Source of the DNA: Trebonia kvetii
GTDB lineage: Bacteria > Actinomycetota > Actinomycetes > Streptosporangiales > Streptosporangiaceae
Assembly (NCBI RefSeq): GCF_007827045.1
Contig: NZ_RPFW01000010.1
Span: 208,261-272,260, forward strand
Length of the DNA stretch: 64,000 bases
Direction: 5' to 3'
Shown here: positions 41,436 to 50,700 of the stretch, piece after piece
Layout: every line of letters begins with the position of its first letter
Numbering within the stretch: position 1 is the first letter of the stretch
Program-made: the position numbers and the translations under genes
Notes under the pieces: model-generated
Seen by the model: only the letters and a program-made list of their open reading frames with translations
Told to the model about the DNA's origin: nothing
The model's database searches: none

Positions 41436-42599
41436 ATGGCTGACTCAACGGCGCGCCGTCGCGGGCACGGCGAGGACGCGATCTACTTCGACGCCGCCAA
41501 GAACCGGTACGTCGGTGCCGTCTCGCTCGGCTTCGGGCCGGACGGCAAGCGGAACCGGCGCAAGGTCACCGGACGCACCAAGGCCGAAGTTCGGGACAAG
41601 CTCAAGGCGCTGCACGCCGAGCTCGATCGCGGCCTGCGCACGTCCGCTGTCTATACCGTCCGGCAGGCCGTCGACGACTGGCTTCAGGGCGGCCTGCCCG
41701 GACGGTCGGAGCGCACCCATTCGGTGTACCGGGAGGCCCTGCAGCCGCTCATGGGACAGATCGGCAATAGGCCGCTGCGGGAGCTGACGGCCGGCGACGT
41801 GCGCACCGGGCTCGAGGCGCTCAGCGGCCATCTCTCGACCCGGTACCTGCAGATCGCCAAGACCTCGCTCGCCCGGACGATCAGGTACGCCGAGGCGCAC
41901 GACCTGGTGGGGCGGAACGTGGCCACGCTCACCGATCCGCCCAAGGGGGCGGCCGGGCGGCCGAGCCGGTCGCTGACCCTGGAGCAGTCACTTGCGCTGC
42001 TTGACGCTGCCCGTGGGTCGCGGCTCAACGCCTACATTGTGCTGAGCCTCACGGTCGGGATCCGCACCGAGGAGGCCAGGGAACTGCGCTGGGATCACGT
42101 CGACCTGGACGGCGACCCGGGCGCTCTCCGGCCGGTGCCGCCGTCGGTGGCCGTGTGGCGGTCGGTGCGGCAGGGGGGCGACACTAAGACGGCCAAGTCT
42201 CGTCGGACGCTCGCGCTGCCGCGGACCGCGGTCGAGGCACTCAGGGAGCACCGCAGGCGGCAGGCGGAGGACCGGCTGGCGGCCGGTGCCGTTTGGCAGG
42301 ATCAAGGGCTCGTGTTCGTCTCGACTATCGGCACCCCGCTGGATGCGTCCAACGTCCGGCGCGAGTTCCGGAGGATCACGAAGGCCGCTGGGCTCGGGGT
42401 TGGGTGGGCGCCGCGGGACCTGCGGCATACCTTCGTGTCGCTGATGTCGGCGGACGGCGTGCCCATCGAGGAGATCGCGCGGCTGGCCGGGCACAACAAG
42501 ACCTCAACGACTGAGCTCGTCTACCGGCACGAGCTGCGGCCTGTTATCACCACGGGCGCCGAGGTCATGGACCGGATCCTGTCACGAGGGAATCCGTAG
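41436..42599 (+). CDS. Tyrosine site-specific integrase
   Basis: A 387-aa phage/ICE-type integrase. An N-terminal arm-binding domain (AIYFDAAKNRYVGAVSLGFGPDGKRNRRKVTG) and a SAM-like core-binding domain (YTVRQAVDDWLQGGL) precede the catalytic domain. The catalytic residues are visible as Arg in GIRTEEARELRW, HxxR in DLRHTFVSLM, His in LAGHNKTSTTELVY and Tyr in VYRHEL. It reads away from the tRNA-Thr, which is probably its attachment site. No excisionase is beside it, so it may be a remnant of a larger element. Confidence 0.93.
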   Translation: MADSTARRRGHGEDAIYFDAAKNRYVGAVSLGFGPDGKRNRRKVTGRTKAEVRDKLKALHAELDRGLRTSAVYTVRQAVDDWLQGGLPGRSERTHSVYREALQPLMGQIGNRPLRELTAGDVRTGLEALSGHLSTRYLQIAKTSLARTIRYAEAHDLVGRNVATLTDPPKGAAGRPSRSLTLEQSLALLDAARGSRLNAYIVLSLTVGIRTEEARELRWDHVDLDGDPGALRPVPPSVAVWRSVRQGGDTKTAKSRRTLALPRTAVEALREHRRRQAEDRLAAGAVWQDQGLVFVSTIGTPLDASNVRREFRRITKAAGLGVGWAPRDLRHTFVSLMSADGVPIEEIARLAGHNKTSTTELVYRHELRPVITTGAEVMDRILSRGNP

Positions 42600-42685
42600 A
42601 GCATTGGTGCGGCACGGGAACGCGCGGGTCGTGGCAGGCGAGTGCGTTACTACCACGGTGTGGAATACCAAGGTAGGATCAAAGA

Positions 42686-42931
42686 ATGAAGGTGGACAAG
42701 TTGAGCGTCTCGTTCGATCCCGAGCTGGGTGACGCGATCCGGTCGGCCGCTGCCCAGGCCGGCAAGCCGCTGTCATCCTGGCTGGCGGAGGCCGCGGCAA
42801 GCAAACTGCGCGCGGAAGCCCTCGAAGAGTTCCTCGCGGGCTGGGAGAGCGAGCATGGCGTGCTGACAGCCGAAGAGATCGCCCGGGCCGAGCGGGAGCT
42901 GGGTGTCGCGGTCGGCGACACGGCCGCGTGA
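42686..42931 (+). CDS. Ribbon-helix-helix-like antitoxin
   Basis: An 81-aa protein (MKVDKLSVSFDPELGDAIRSAAAQAGKPLSSWLAEAAASKLR) with the strand-helix-helix pattern of an antitoxin DNA-binding domain and an acidic C-terminal part (LTAEEIARAERELG) for toxin binding. Its stop overlaps the GTG start of the PIN toxin (GTGA at 42928-42931), the standard arrangement in type II toxin-antitoxin operons. Confidence 0.82.
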   Translation: MKVDKLSVSFDPELGDAIRSAAAQAGKPLSSWLAEAAASKLRAEALEEFLAGWESEHGVLTAEEIARAERELGVAVGDTAA

Positions 42932-43311
42932 GCGCGCTGGTCCTGGACGCGGGCGCGCTGGTGGCCGTCGACCGCGGGGACCGGGCGATGGTCGCCCGGG
43001 TGCGCGCGGCCCAGCGGCAGGGCATGGACTTGCGCACCAACGCCATGGTGATCGCCCAGGTCTGGCGGGACAGCCACGGTCGCCAGGCTCACCTCGCCCA
43101 GCTGCTGCGCGCCGTCGATGTCCGCGCGGTCAGCCCTCAGGACGGCCGCCAGGCCGGAGCCCTGCTCGGCAAGACCGGCACGAGTGATCCGATCGATGCG
43201 ACCGTTGTGCTGCTGGCCAACCCCGGTGACCGCATCGTGACCAGCGACCCCGCCGACATGACACGGCTCGCATCAGCGGCAGGGAACCGGCCCGTCATAA
43301 TCACCTGCTGA
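42928..43311 (+). CDS. PIN-domain toxin (VapC-like)
   Basis: A 127-aa PIN-domain RNase. Asp residues sit in LVLDAGALVAVD and in SDPIDATVVLLA, and the end IVTSDPADMTRLA has the last acidic site. At the second position, where many VapC proteins have Glu, it reads NAMVIAQVWRD, with Gln; this variant occurs in an actinobacterial PIN subgroup as I recall. It would cleave tRNA or rRNA unless bound by its antitoxin. Confidence 0.85.
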   Translation: MSALVLDAGALVAVDRGDRAMVARVRAAQRQGMDLRTNAMVIAQVWRDSHGRQAHLAQLLRAVDVRAVSPQDGRQAGALLGKTGTSDPIDATVVLLANPGDRIVTSDPADMTRLASAAGNRPVIITC

Positions 43312-43461
43312 CCAACACGCCCCGGCTCGCTATGCGGCAACTGCGGACGTTCACCCCCGGGGACAGCGCTGCATAAAAATACAAGGTCGGGCTGAGCGGG
43401 CCGGGCTGCAACCGGGCGGCCAGCGACCCGAAGCCGCTGGATAACCGCGCGCTGACCCGCC

Positions 43462-43711
43462 GTTATCTTAAGTCCGCTCTGGGGTGTCTCCCATGTAGCT
43501 TGACGCACCCATCGACCTGCGTCGTGGACACGTTCTCTTAAGTCGTGTCTCCGACGTAGCTGATGTGAGGAGCCGTGCGCTGACCAGCGGCTTTCCTCTT
43601 CTCGGCGCGCTTTTGGGTTCTTGTTCCCGCCCATAACCTCGCGTCGGCTACATGTCCACGACGCAGAAACCCTTCACCACAAGGGCTTGTCGCATCCGGA
43701 CTTAAGATAAC
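43462..43711. mobile_element. 250-bp MITE-like element
   Basis: Terminal inverted repeats of 15 bp (GTTATCTTAAGTCCG at 43462-43476 and its complement at 43697-43711) bound a 250-base segment without a gene. Inside is a second inverted pair, CTGCGTCGTGGACA (43517-43530) and its complement (43653-43666). CTTAAGTC followed by GTGTCTCC and GTAGCT occurs twice near the left end. The flanks repeat CGCC on both sides, a possible 4-bp target duplication. It would need a transposase in trans. I see no gene elsewhere in 43312-43850. Confidence 0.8.
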
Positions 43712-43850
43712 CGCCGATAGGCGCGCATTAGGGCAGGGACCACGGTGAGCACGCGGCCGCGCATAACTGGTTCATCTGCAGGAACTGGGCGTGCAGGGCC
43801 GCAGTTTTCGCGCGTGGTGGCGGCGGGGCTGGACGGGAAGGTCATGCCAG

Positions 43851-44123
43851 ATGATCAGCATTGACCAGGCAGAGCGCATCGCGACCGAGGTCATCGGCCC
43901 GGCCGGTGCCGGCGACGGACAGGGATGGCGCCTGGAGGAATTCGGTGCCGGATGGCTCGTCCGCGAGGACTGGATGAGCGAGGGACCGGTCAGGGGCGGG
44001 TCGTTCTGCGTCGTGGAGCGGGCGACCGGGCGGGTGATGGCCTTCCCCACCAGCATCTCTCCGGACCGGATCATGGCCGAGTACGACCAGGTGGTCGACC
44101 GTGCTTCCCTGCTGTCTGGCTGA
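43851..44123 (+). CDS. Imm35/YrhB-like small protein
   Basis: A 90-aa protein (MISIDQAERIATEVIGPAG, GAGWLVREDW, SFCVVERATGRVMAFPTSISPDRIMAEYDQVV). The order helix, GW-strand, hydrophobic strand ending at a Gly turn, then FPT-x3-P and a C-terminal helix recalls the Imm35 (YrhB) immunity fold. No cognate polymorphic toxin is visible next to it, so it may be an orphan. ATG 43851 is chosen; the frame is open 60 bases upstream. Confidence 0.55.
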   Translation: MISIDQAERIATEVIGPAGAGDGQGWRLEEFGAGWLVREDWMSEGPVRGGSFCVVERATGRVMAFPTSISPDRIMAEYDQVVDRASLLSG

Positions 44124-44177
44124 CCCTGGCCACGCCCTGCCTGCCGGCACGGGCTTTGATCTTGACGGTAGATGGCG

Positions 44178-44930
44178 CTAACCCGAGATCGCGGCGAACC
44201 TGTCTTCGGCATTGTCGAACTGACGCCTGATCTTGTCCTTGACGTCGGGGGTGAGCGGGGTGTCGGGACGGAGGATGAGCTTGCGGAGAACCGGTACCAG
44301 GGGACGGTACTTGCTGGCCAGCTTGACCAGTTTCGGCCCGGTGGTGTGGAACAGGCCGACGGCGTTGTCGGTGAAATCGGATGCCTTGATCACCCGGGCC
44401 AAGGGGCTGGCTTGCAGGCTGGCGATGACGTGCTCACGGTACTGCTCGTGCTCGTCGCGGCCGGGCTCGTAGACGGGGTTGGTGACCGCGGCCACTAGGC
44501 CGGCAGTGCTGGCGCCGAACCGGGAAGCCAGCACCGCCAACGCATCCTGGCGGCTGCCACCAGGCTCGATGTCCTCAGCGTGGTCTTCGACGGCATCGTG
44601 CAGCAGGGCGGCGCACGTGACGTCCGGGTCGGTGAGGCGGTAGTGGCTGAGGATCCGGATCGTAACCCGCAGGACGTGGTTGGCGTATGGCTCGCGCTGC
44701 CGCCGGTCTTGCGCGTGCAGGCGCGACGCCAGTTCCAGTGCGGCTAGGGCGCGGGCACGCTGGGCGGCGGGGAACGCCGAGATCTCCGGGAGGAGCCGTT
44801 CGCGCAGGCCGGCCTCGCCATGGACGGAGGTAATCGCATGCAACGGCATCCTGGCTAGCAGCCGCCTCTCGATCGGGTCCAGCCTGGTGGTTGCGCCTGA
44901 CGTCGGCTTTGCCGTGCTGCCCGTGCCCAT
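44178..44930 (-). CDS. HD-domain protein resembling (p)ppGpp hydrolases
   Basis: A 250-aa all-helical protein. REPYANHVLRVTIRILSHY and AALLHDAVEDHAEDIE give the HD motif and the HDxxED motif seen in the hydrolase half of RelA/SpoT and in small alarmone hydrolases. The synthetase, TGS and ACT domains are absent. It may degrade (p)ppGpp or a related nucleotide, and may belong with island defence genes. ATG 44930 follows GAGGAGGCG. The tail (TPDVKDKIRRQFDNAEDRF) is helical. Confidence 0.75.
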   Translation of the reverse strand: MGTGSTAKPTSGATTRLDPIERRLLARMPLHAITSVHGEAGLRERLLPEISAFPAAQRARALAALELASRLHAQDRRQREPYANHVLRVTIRILSHYRLTDPDVTCAALLHDAVEDHAEDIEPGGSRQDALAVLASRFGASTAGLVAAVTNPVYEPGRDEHEQYREHVIASLQASPLARVIKASDFTDNAVGLFHTTGPKLVKLASKYRPLVPVLRKLILRPDTPLTPDVKDKIRRQFDNAEDRFAAISG

Positions 44931-45189
44931 CAGCGCCTCCTCTGACGCTTCAGCGGGTTGTATGCCACGATTCAACAGCGGCGCACCTGGGACAGCAATC
45001 ACACGGTGAGATATCCCGCCAGAAAGGTATCCGGTGCCGTCGCGCACTTTGGAGCCGCCTGTCGCTAGCCCAATTCTTTATTTCAGCAACGGAGACCTGC
45101 AGACCCTGAGCCGGCTGCAGTCGGCTTGCGGCCGCATCAAGGAACCGTCGTGGAGGCGTCCCGGGATGCGCGGAAACCCGAGTGCACTG

Positions 45190-45245
45190 CCTCTCACCTC
45201 TCATGGTAAGAGAAGGTCAACTGTTCGATTCGTTAAGGGCTCCAG
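45190..45245 (+). pseudogene. Decayed tRNA-Thr-like sequence (3' two thirds)
   Basis: TCTC-ATGGTAA-GAGA gives an anticodon arm with U33 and anticodon GGT (Thr). GGTC follows as variable region, then a T loop TTCGATT and GGGCTCCAG, which keeps the T-CCA-G end seen at the intact tRNA-Thr. GGTCA, GTTCGA and GGCTCCAG match the tRNA-Thr(TGT) at 41284. The T stem and acceptor are broken and no D arm is visible. It could be a displaced attachment site or a decaying tRNA. Confidence 0.5.
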
Positions 45246-45744
45246 TCCAAGAGGCTAATTCGAACGCCTCGAAAACCTTGCGAGCCATTCCGGGAGCCAA
45301 TAGAATTTCGGCTCTGGCCGAACTTTACACTGGAAGATGTCAGTCTGCCTGCTCCGGGAGATCTCGCGCAGGGATGCGCCTGGCCCCAGTGCGGCATGTT
45401 CTCCTTCACCGCGGACTCCGAGGATGGAGTTCCGGTCCCACCGCTGCGGCGCCCCCCGCATCCCGGTGAGAAGGAGCACGCGCACGGCGTCTGCTATCCG
45501 CTCCGTGATGGAACAAGCCCTAGCATGTTCATTTATGCCCCACGGATAGCGGGATGTTGACGACCTGGGAAAGCTAACCGGAGGGGACCCTGCTGACAGG
45601 TCATGCTTATTCATCCCGGCCGCTCTTCAGAGCTCCGACCGGCAGGGTGACCAGAGCGGCTCGCCGCGCAGCGCCCGCTCGACCGTGGCGGCTGTCAACG
45701 GCCATTGGGAAATCCGGTTGGGTGGTCTTGTTTTCTCCGGGCTG

Positions 45745-45775
45745 GCGGCCACCAGTTTTCCAGGCTGGTGGCCGC
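45745..45775. terminator. 11-bp hairpin downstream of the istB remnant
   Basis: GCGGCCACCAG (45745-45755) and CTGGTGGCCGC (45765-45775) form a perfect 11-bp stem with a 9-base loop. It lies just beyond the istB stop on the minus strand and may be its terminator or part of the IS21 end. Confidence 0.5.
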
Positions 45776-45797
45776 TTGTTCTGCCGGCGGGCGGGGG

Positions 45798-46062
45798 TTA
45801 GGTCGCCAGCGGGATCACCCCCTTGCCTGTGAGGGCTTCGGCGAGCCGGTGCGAGTCGCCTTTGGTCAGGACGAGGTGGGCGTGGTGGAGCAGCCGGTCG
45901 ACGGTGGCGGTGGCGAGGGTTTTCGGCATGATGGTGTCGAATCCTGAGGGGTGGATGTTGCTGGTCACGGCGACGGAGCGGCGCTCGTAGGCGGCGTCGG
46001 TGATGCGGTAGAACGCCTCGGCGGCGTCCTGCCCGGCGGGGAGCATGCCGATGTCGTCGATC
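45798..46062 (-). pseudogene. istB: IstB (IS21-family ATPase), C-terminal fragment
   Basis: The last 85 residues of an IstB-type transposition ATPase (DDIGMLPAG, YRITDAAYERRSVAVTSNIHPSGFDTIMPKTLATATVDRLLHHAHLVLTKGDSHRLAEALTGKG). The reading stops at about 46062, inside a 15-bp perfect palindrome that begins the recombinase-bearing element, so this element appears to have inserted into istB and removed the N-terminal part. istA is absent. Confidence 0.88.
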
Positions 46063-46184
46063 TATGCGGATGTCCGCATAGATCGACCTATGCCGGCACC
46101 GGAACTATGCGGAACCCGATTACGTGGATGTCTTCACTGCGCTGGAAACAGGAGCGTTGCGTTCGGCATAGTTCCCGTGCTGGC
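46056..46184. repeat. Left end of recombinase element: nested TATGCGGA palindromes
   Basis: A perfect 15-bp palindrome (GTCGATCTATGCGGA at 46056-46070, complement at 46073-46087, 2-base spacer) is followed by a 24-base inverted pair with three mismatches (46092-46115 and 46161-46184, core GGAACTATGC). TATGCGGA or TATGCCG therefore occurs five times in both orientations, typical of a tyrosine-recombinase crossover or binding region. Confidence 0.8.
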
Positions 46185-46231
46185 AGGCTCTTGGCCGCGG
46201 GAGCAGGTCGCTCCCGCGAAAGGGGGCAGAG

Positions 46232-47431
46232 ATGGCGAGTTCACGCAGGAAAGCGGGCGTTCTGAGCCCGCACGTTGAGGGTTATCGGGCCTGGCTGGCG
46301 CGGCACGGATATACGGGGCAGAGCATCAGGAACATGCTCAAGGATCTGGGGCAGGCCGGCTTGTGGCTTTCGGGGCAGGGACTTGAGGCCCGCGATCTGG
46401 ACGAGGGACGGCTGGAGCAGCATCTGTGCGACCTGCGGAAGGCGGGCCGCCGCCGGGTGGCCGGGCCGCGCGGGATGGTTCCGCTGCTGAAGTACCTCCG
46501 CGAGGCCGGGGCGGTGCCCGCGGCGCAGGCGGTCACGTCGCCGGCGGAGTCGCTGCTGGAGCGGTACCGGTCGTGGATGGGGTCCGAGCGCGGCTTGTCC
46601 GCGGCGACGATGCTCCGCTATGAGAACACCGCCCGGCGGTTCCTGGCCGAGCAGGCGACGGACGGCGAGACGTTCGCTCCGCACGGCCTGACGGGGGCGG
46701 ACCTGAACGCGTTCCTGCTGCGGGAATGCGCCAGGGTCTCGGCGGGTTCGGCGAAGGGACGGGTGGCCGAGCTGCGGTCGCTGATGCGGTTCCTCCACCT
46801 GCACGGCATCACCGCGGCCAATCTCAGCGGCGCGGTGCCCCCGGTGGGCGGCTGGCGCTTCGCCTCAGTGCCGCTGACGATGGGACCCGGCGAAGTTCAG
46901 CGACTGCTGGAGCACACCCCGCGCCAGGAGCCGGGCGGCGTCCGCGACTACGCGATCCTGATGCTGGTGGCCAGGCTCGGCCTGCGGTCGGTCGAGGTGG
47001 CCCGGCTGCTGCTGGACGACGTGGACTGGCGCCGCGGCGAGATCATCGTCCGGGGAAAGGGGCGCCGCGAGGACCGGCTGCCGCTGCCGGCCGATGTCGG
47101 CGAAGCGCTGGTCGCGTACTTGTCCGGCGCCCGCCCCGGGGCACGGTCCCGTCACATGTTCCTGACCTGCAAGGCACCCCGCGGCCCGATCAGGGCCGAC
47201 CTCGTCGGCGACGTCGTGGAACGGGCCTGCCTGCGCGCCGGCCTGCCCCGGGTCGGCCCTCACCGGCTGCGTCACGCCCTGGCCGCCGACATGCTCCGCC
47301 GCGGGGCCGGGCTGACCGCGATCGGGCAGGTGCTCCGGCACCAGGACCTGGGCACCACCGCCCTCTACGCGAAGGTCGACTTCACCGCGCTCCGCGCGGT
47401 CGCCCAGCCCTGGCCCGGAGGTGCGGCGTGA
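46232..47431 (+). CDS. Tyrosine recombinase, first gene of a recombinase cluster element
   Basis: A 399-aa tyrosine recombinase. Two SAM-like core-binding segments (about residues 10-90 and 100-195) precede the catalytic domain with Arg in ARLGLRSVEVARLL, Lys in VRGKGRREDRLPL, HxxR in PHRLRHALAADML, His in LRHQDLGTTALYA and the nucleophile Tyr in LYAKVD. The next recombinase overlaps its stop. This fits the recombinase-in-trio type of element found in actinobacteria. ATG 46232 is the start. Confidence 0.88.
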   Translation: MASSRRKAGVLSPHVEGYRAWLARHGYTGQSIRNMLKDLGQAGLWLSGQGLEARDLDEGRLEQHLCDLRKAGRRRVAGPRGMVPLLKYLREAGAVPAAQAVTSPAESLLERYRSWMGSERGLSAATMLRYENTARRFLAEQATDGETFAPHGLTGADLNAFLLRECARVSAGSAKGRVAELRSLMRFLHLHGITAANLSGAVPPVGGWRFASVPLTMGPGEVQRLLEHTPRQEPGGVRDYAILMLVARLGLRSVEVARLLLDDVDWRRGEIIVRGKGRREDRLPLPADVGEALVAYLSGARPGARSRHMFLTCKAPRGPIRADLVGDVVERACLRAGLPRVGPHRLRHALAADMLRRGAGLTAIGQVLRHQDLGTTALYAKVDFTALRAVAQPWPGGAA

Positions 47432-47721
47432 CCGGCCTGCGCCAGGCAGTCGATGACTACCTGCAGCTCCGCCGGTCGCTGGGGCACCAGATGAACGAGG
47501 CCGCTTACCTGCTGCCGGACTTCGCGGCCTTCCTGGACGAGCGCGGCGAGCAGACCGTGACCATCGCCGCCGCGCTGGACTGGGTGAAGGCCCGCGAGCC
47601 CGGAGTGGTCACGACATCCAGTCCGCGGCGGGTCACCGCCGTCCGCGGGTTCGCCCGCTATATAGCGCGGTCTATTCGCCCGCGACGCCGCTGCGCCGCC
47701 GCCCGCAGTTTGTCGGCGTAG
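47428..47721 (+). pseudogene. Second tyrosine recombinase, truncated after about 77 residues
   Basis: GTG 47428 overlaps the stop of the first recombinase. The sequence TGLRQAVDDYLQLRRSLGHQMNEAAYLLPDFAAFLDERGEQTVTIAAALDWVKA is a recombinase SAM-like domain. After RRVTAVRGFARY (about 47660) homology is lost and the frame ends in Arg/Ala-rich sequence. The catalytic domain and any third recombinase are missing, so the right end of the element is deleted and abuts the upstream region of the next gene. Confidence 0.85.
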
Positions 47722-47762
47722 CGTGACATCATCGTGGCTGATCCGACTGAAGCGGGAATGAT

Positions 47763-50700
47763 GTGACTGAGACGCCAGTGATCCCGGCTGCCCCCGGAAC
47801 TCTCGACTTCCGGTTCCGTGTGGGAACCAGCATCCTGACCGAGTTCGCGGTTAGCCACACCCCAGCGGACGTCCTGCGCGAACTGGTACAGAACGAGTAC
47901 GACGCCGGCGGCACTGAGCTGACGATGGAGTTCGGACCTGACGCCCTGGTTGTGCGCGGCAACGGGAAGCTCATCGACAAGGCCGGCTGGGATCGGCTGG
48001 GTGTGATGCTGGGCCACGGCCTGGTGGCCGGCACGGTCGGCCGGGTGGAGCCGAAGGCGAATGGGATCGGGTCGAAGAACTTCGGCCTCCGCTCGCTGTT
48101 CCTGTTGGGCGACCGGATTCATGTCGTGTCCGGAGGGCGGCGCACGATCCTGGACCGTGTCAACGGGGCGCTGGCCGAGCCGCTGGCCGACCCGGGGTCG
48201 CGCGGGCGGCCAGGAGTTACGATCGCGGTCCCATACCGGCAGGCTGACGAAAGGCCGCTGCGCGCCTTCGATGAGCGCCATGAGGCGGAGGCGTTGACCG
48301 CCATCGCCGCGGAGTTCGCGCCGACACTGATCAAGTTGGCACATCCCGGAACAGGTAAGAACCTGCGCGCCGTGGTGCTGCGCTCGGCGCGGCTCGGGCA
48401 GGAGCTGCAGTGGCGGCAGTCAGCCCGTGCTGACAAGGCCGTCCGCGGTCTGATCAAGCGCGCGGCTCGGCTCGATCACCATGGCCCGCATCTGGGCGGT
48501 GCAGCGGAGGCGGTCAGCGAAGCTGAGTATCAGCATTCCGTTGCGCCGCCGTCTGGGCTGGGTCGACCGAATGTTCCTAGCTACTTCCGCGCGACCGCCG
48601 GCCGGATCCGGCTGGGGGTATCGGTCCGGGTCCGGCGTGGTCGCCTCGACCTGACGGTGCCGGGGATCTTCTATTACCCGATCGGCGCCACCCGGTCCCG
48701 GACCGGGTTTGCCTTCAGCATCAGCGCGCCCTTCGAGATGACCGAAGACAGGAGCCAGCTCGTCGACCCGCAGAACAGCGACTGGAATACCTGGCTCATC
48801 CGGGAATCGGCGGCGCTCGCCGTCCGACTGCTTCCCGGCCCCCTGTTCGCCGCATTCGGGGCCGACGCCTTCCGCGCCCTCGATCCCGCAGGCGCTGCGT
48901 CATCCACTGTTCCCGGCTTGTCCGCTGAGATCGATCGCCTGCTGCGCAGCGAGCAGTGCTGGCCGACGCAGGCGACAGCAGGGCGCAACGGCCGAATCGT
49001 GCCCGCTGCCGCCGCGTCGCTCACGGTCCCAGCCAGCCCTGCGCTGTCAGCCTTCGCTATCGGTCCGCTGGCGCCCGATGAGCTGCTTCACGCCCGTCTC
49101 GCGGCACCCGCCGACACGCAGGCGATGGCAGTGAGAATGGGAATCAGGGCCTTCACCGCAGGCTCGCTGGTCCGGCTCCGTTGCGCGGGTCAAAGCACGC
49201 AGAACCTCGCGACCCGCCTCGGGAACACCGAGGCATCGCGCTACTACTCTGACTTCCCCGGACCCCTGCAGGACCTGGGCCTCCAGCATCGGTTCGCCGG
49301 TGCTCTGGACGCATGCCGGGCAGAACTCAGCGACGAGAACAGGAAAGACCTCCGCACCTCGGCCACAACGCTGACCCGAGCTGGAACGCTCAGCTCGCCG
49401 GAAGCCCTGTGGCTTGCCGACGATGCCCTGTCGGCCGTGGTCCCGGCCGTCCAGGTGCTGCATCCTGGCCTGGCCGGCTCCCGGGTCCTGACCGGGCTGT
49501 GCCGACGATTCAATTTCTCCGGCTGGGCCGCCGACACCGCGCGCCGTATCGCCGACGGCACCGCGTCGCAGCAGGAACGCGACGCGCTCGCCCGGTACAT
49601 CCGCGGTCGGCCAACCTTGTCGCAGAAGGCGTGGGCCGCCGTGCGCCGCTGCCAGGTACTGCCCGATCACCGCGGCGAGTGGACGGCACCCGCTGATATG
49701 GTGAGCCGCTCGGCACGCGGAGCGGCGTTGCTGGAACCCGCGCTGCACCTGCCCGCCGACGACGACGAGGCGAACGAGTCGCTCCGGCCACTGCGGTTCC
49801 GGCGGGCCGTCCGGGGGAGTGACCTGGTTGCCCTAGCCCGGCTGGTCGAGCAGGGAGCCGTGGGGCCCGCGGTCATGGGCACGGCGGCCGCGCGGCTGCA
49901 GCGGCTCTTGACTCCGGCTGTGCTCGCCCAGCTCAAGGGCATCCGGTTCATTGAAACCGGGCCAGGGACGGTTAGGGCACCCGCCGACGCCTACCTGCGG
50001 TCTGACCGCACCGTCGCGATCCTAGGGGACGGGGCGCCGTATGCTTCGGGAATCCCGGCGAGCCTGCTGCGGCGGCTGGGGTGCCGGACCGAGCCGCGCG
50101 CCGACGATATCGTCTCGGCTCTGGCGAAGCTGAGGGAGGAAGGCCGCGGCCCGAGCCGACCCGACCTGGTCTACCCGGCGCTTGTAGCAGCACTTCGCGC
50201 TGAGCGCCGACCAGCCGGACAACTGAGAGACCAGCCAGTCATCTGGACCGGCCGCAAGTGGGAGGCCCCCGGCCACTGCCTCACCGGTGCGGACAACCGC
50301 AGCCGCCTCCTAGGTGCTGTGACGGTGCTGCCGGAGAACCTGCACGATGTCTGGGTCTTTCTCGGCGCCGCCCAGCGCCCTAACGAAGACCACTGGAGGC
50401 GGATGCTCATAAAGGTCGGCGAGCTATACGGCGGGCAGCGGCAGGTACCAGCACACGCCGCCGACGTCCTGCGGCGCGCGTACCGGGACCTAGGCAAGCT
50501 GCCCGAGCGGCTCGGCCCGGACGTGCCCTGCCTGCTTGATGACCAGCGCCGCCTCCATCCGCCGAGCGAGGCGGCTGGCGGAACCTACCTCATCAATGAC
50601 GACCCTGCCCTGGCGTCCGCCGCGCAGGCCAGCGGCGTGCCCGTCGCGTTTGCTGACACATCCGACCCGCGGGTGAACGCATTCCTCCGCGCCGCCGGCA

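Larger units (their letters stand above)
44931..45797. other. Gene-poor stretch with tRNA-like and IS21 remnants
   Basis: About 870 bases without a supportable gene. It holds the decayed tRNA-Thr-like sequence (45190-45245) and the hairpin at the end of the istB remnant (45745-45775). Short open frames here have no family features. Confidence 0.6.
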
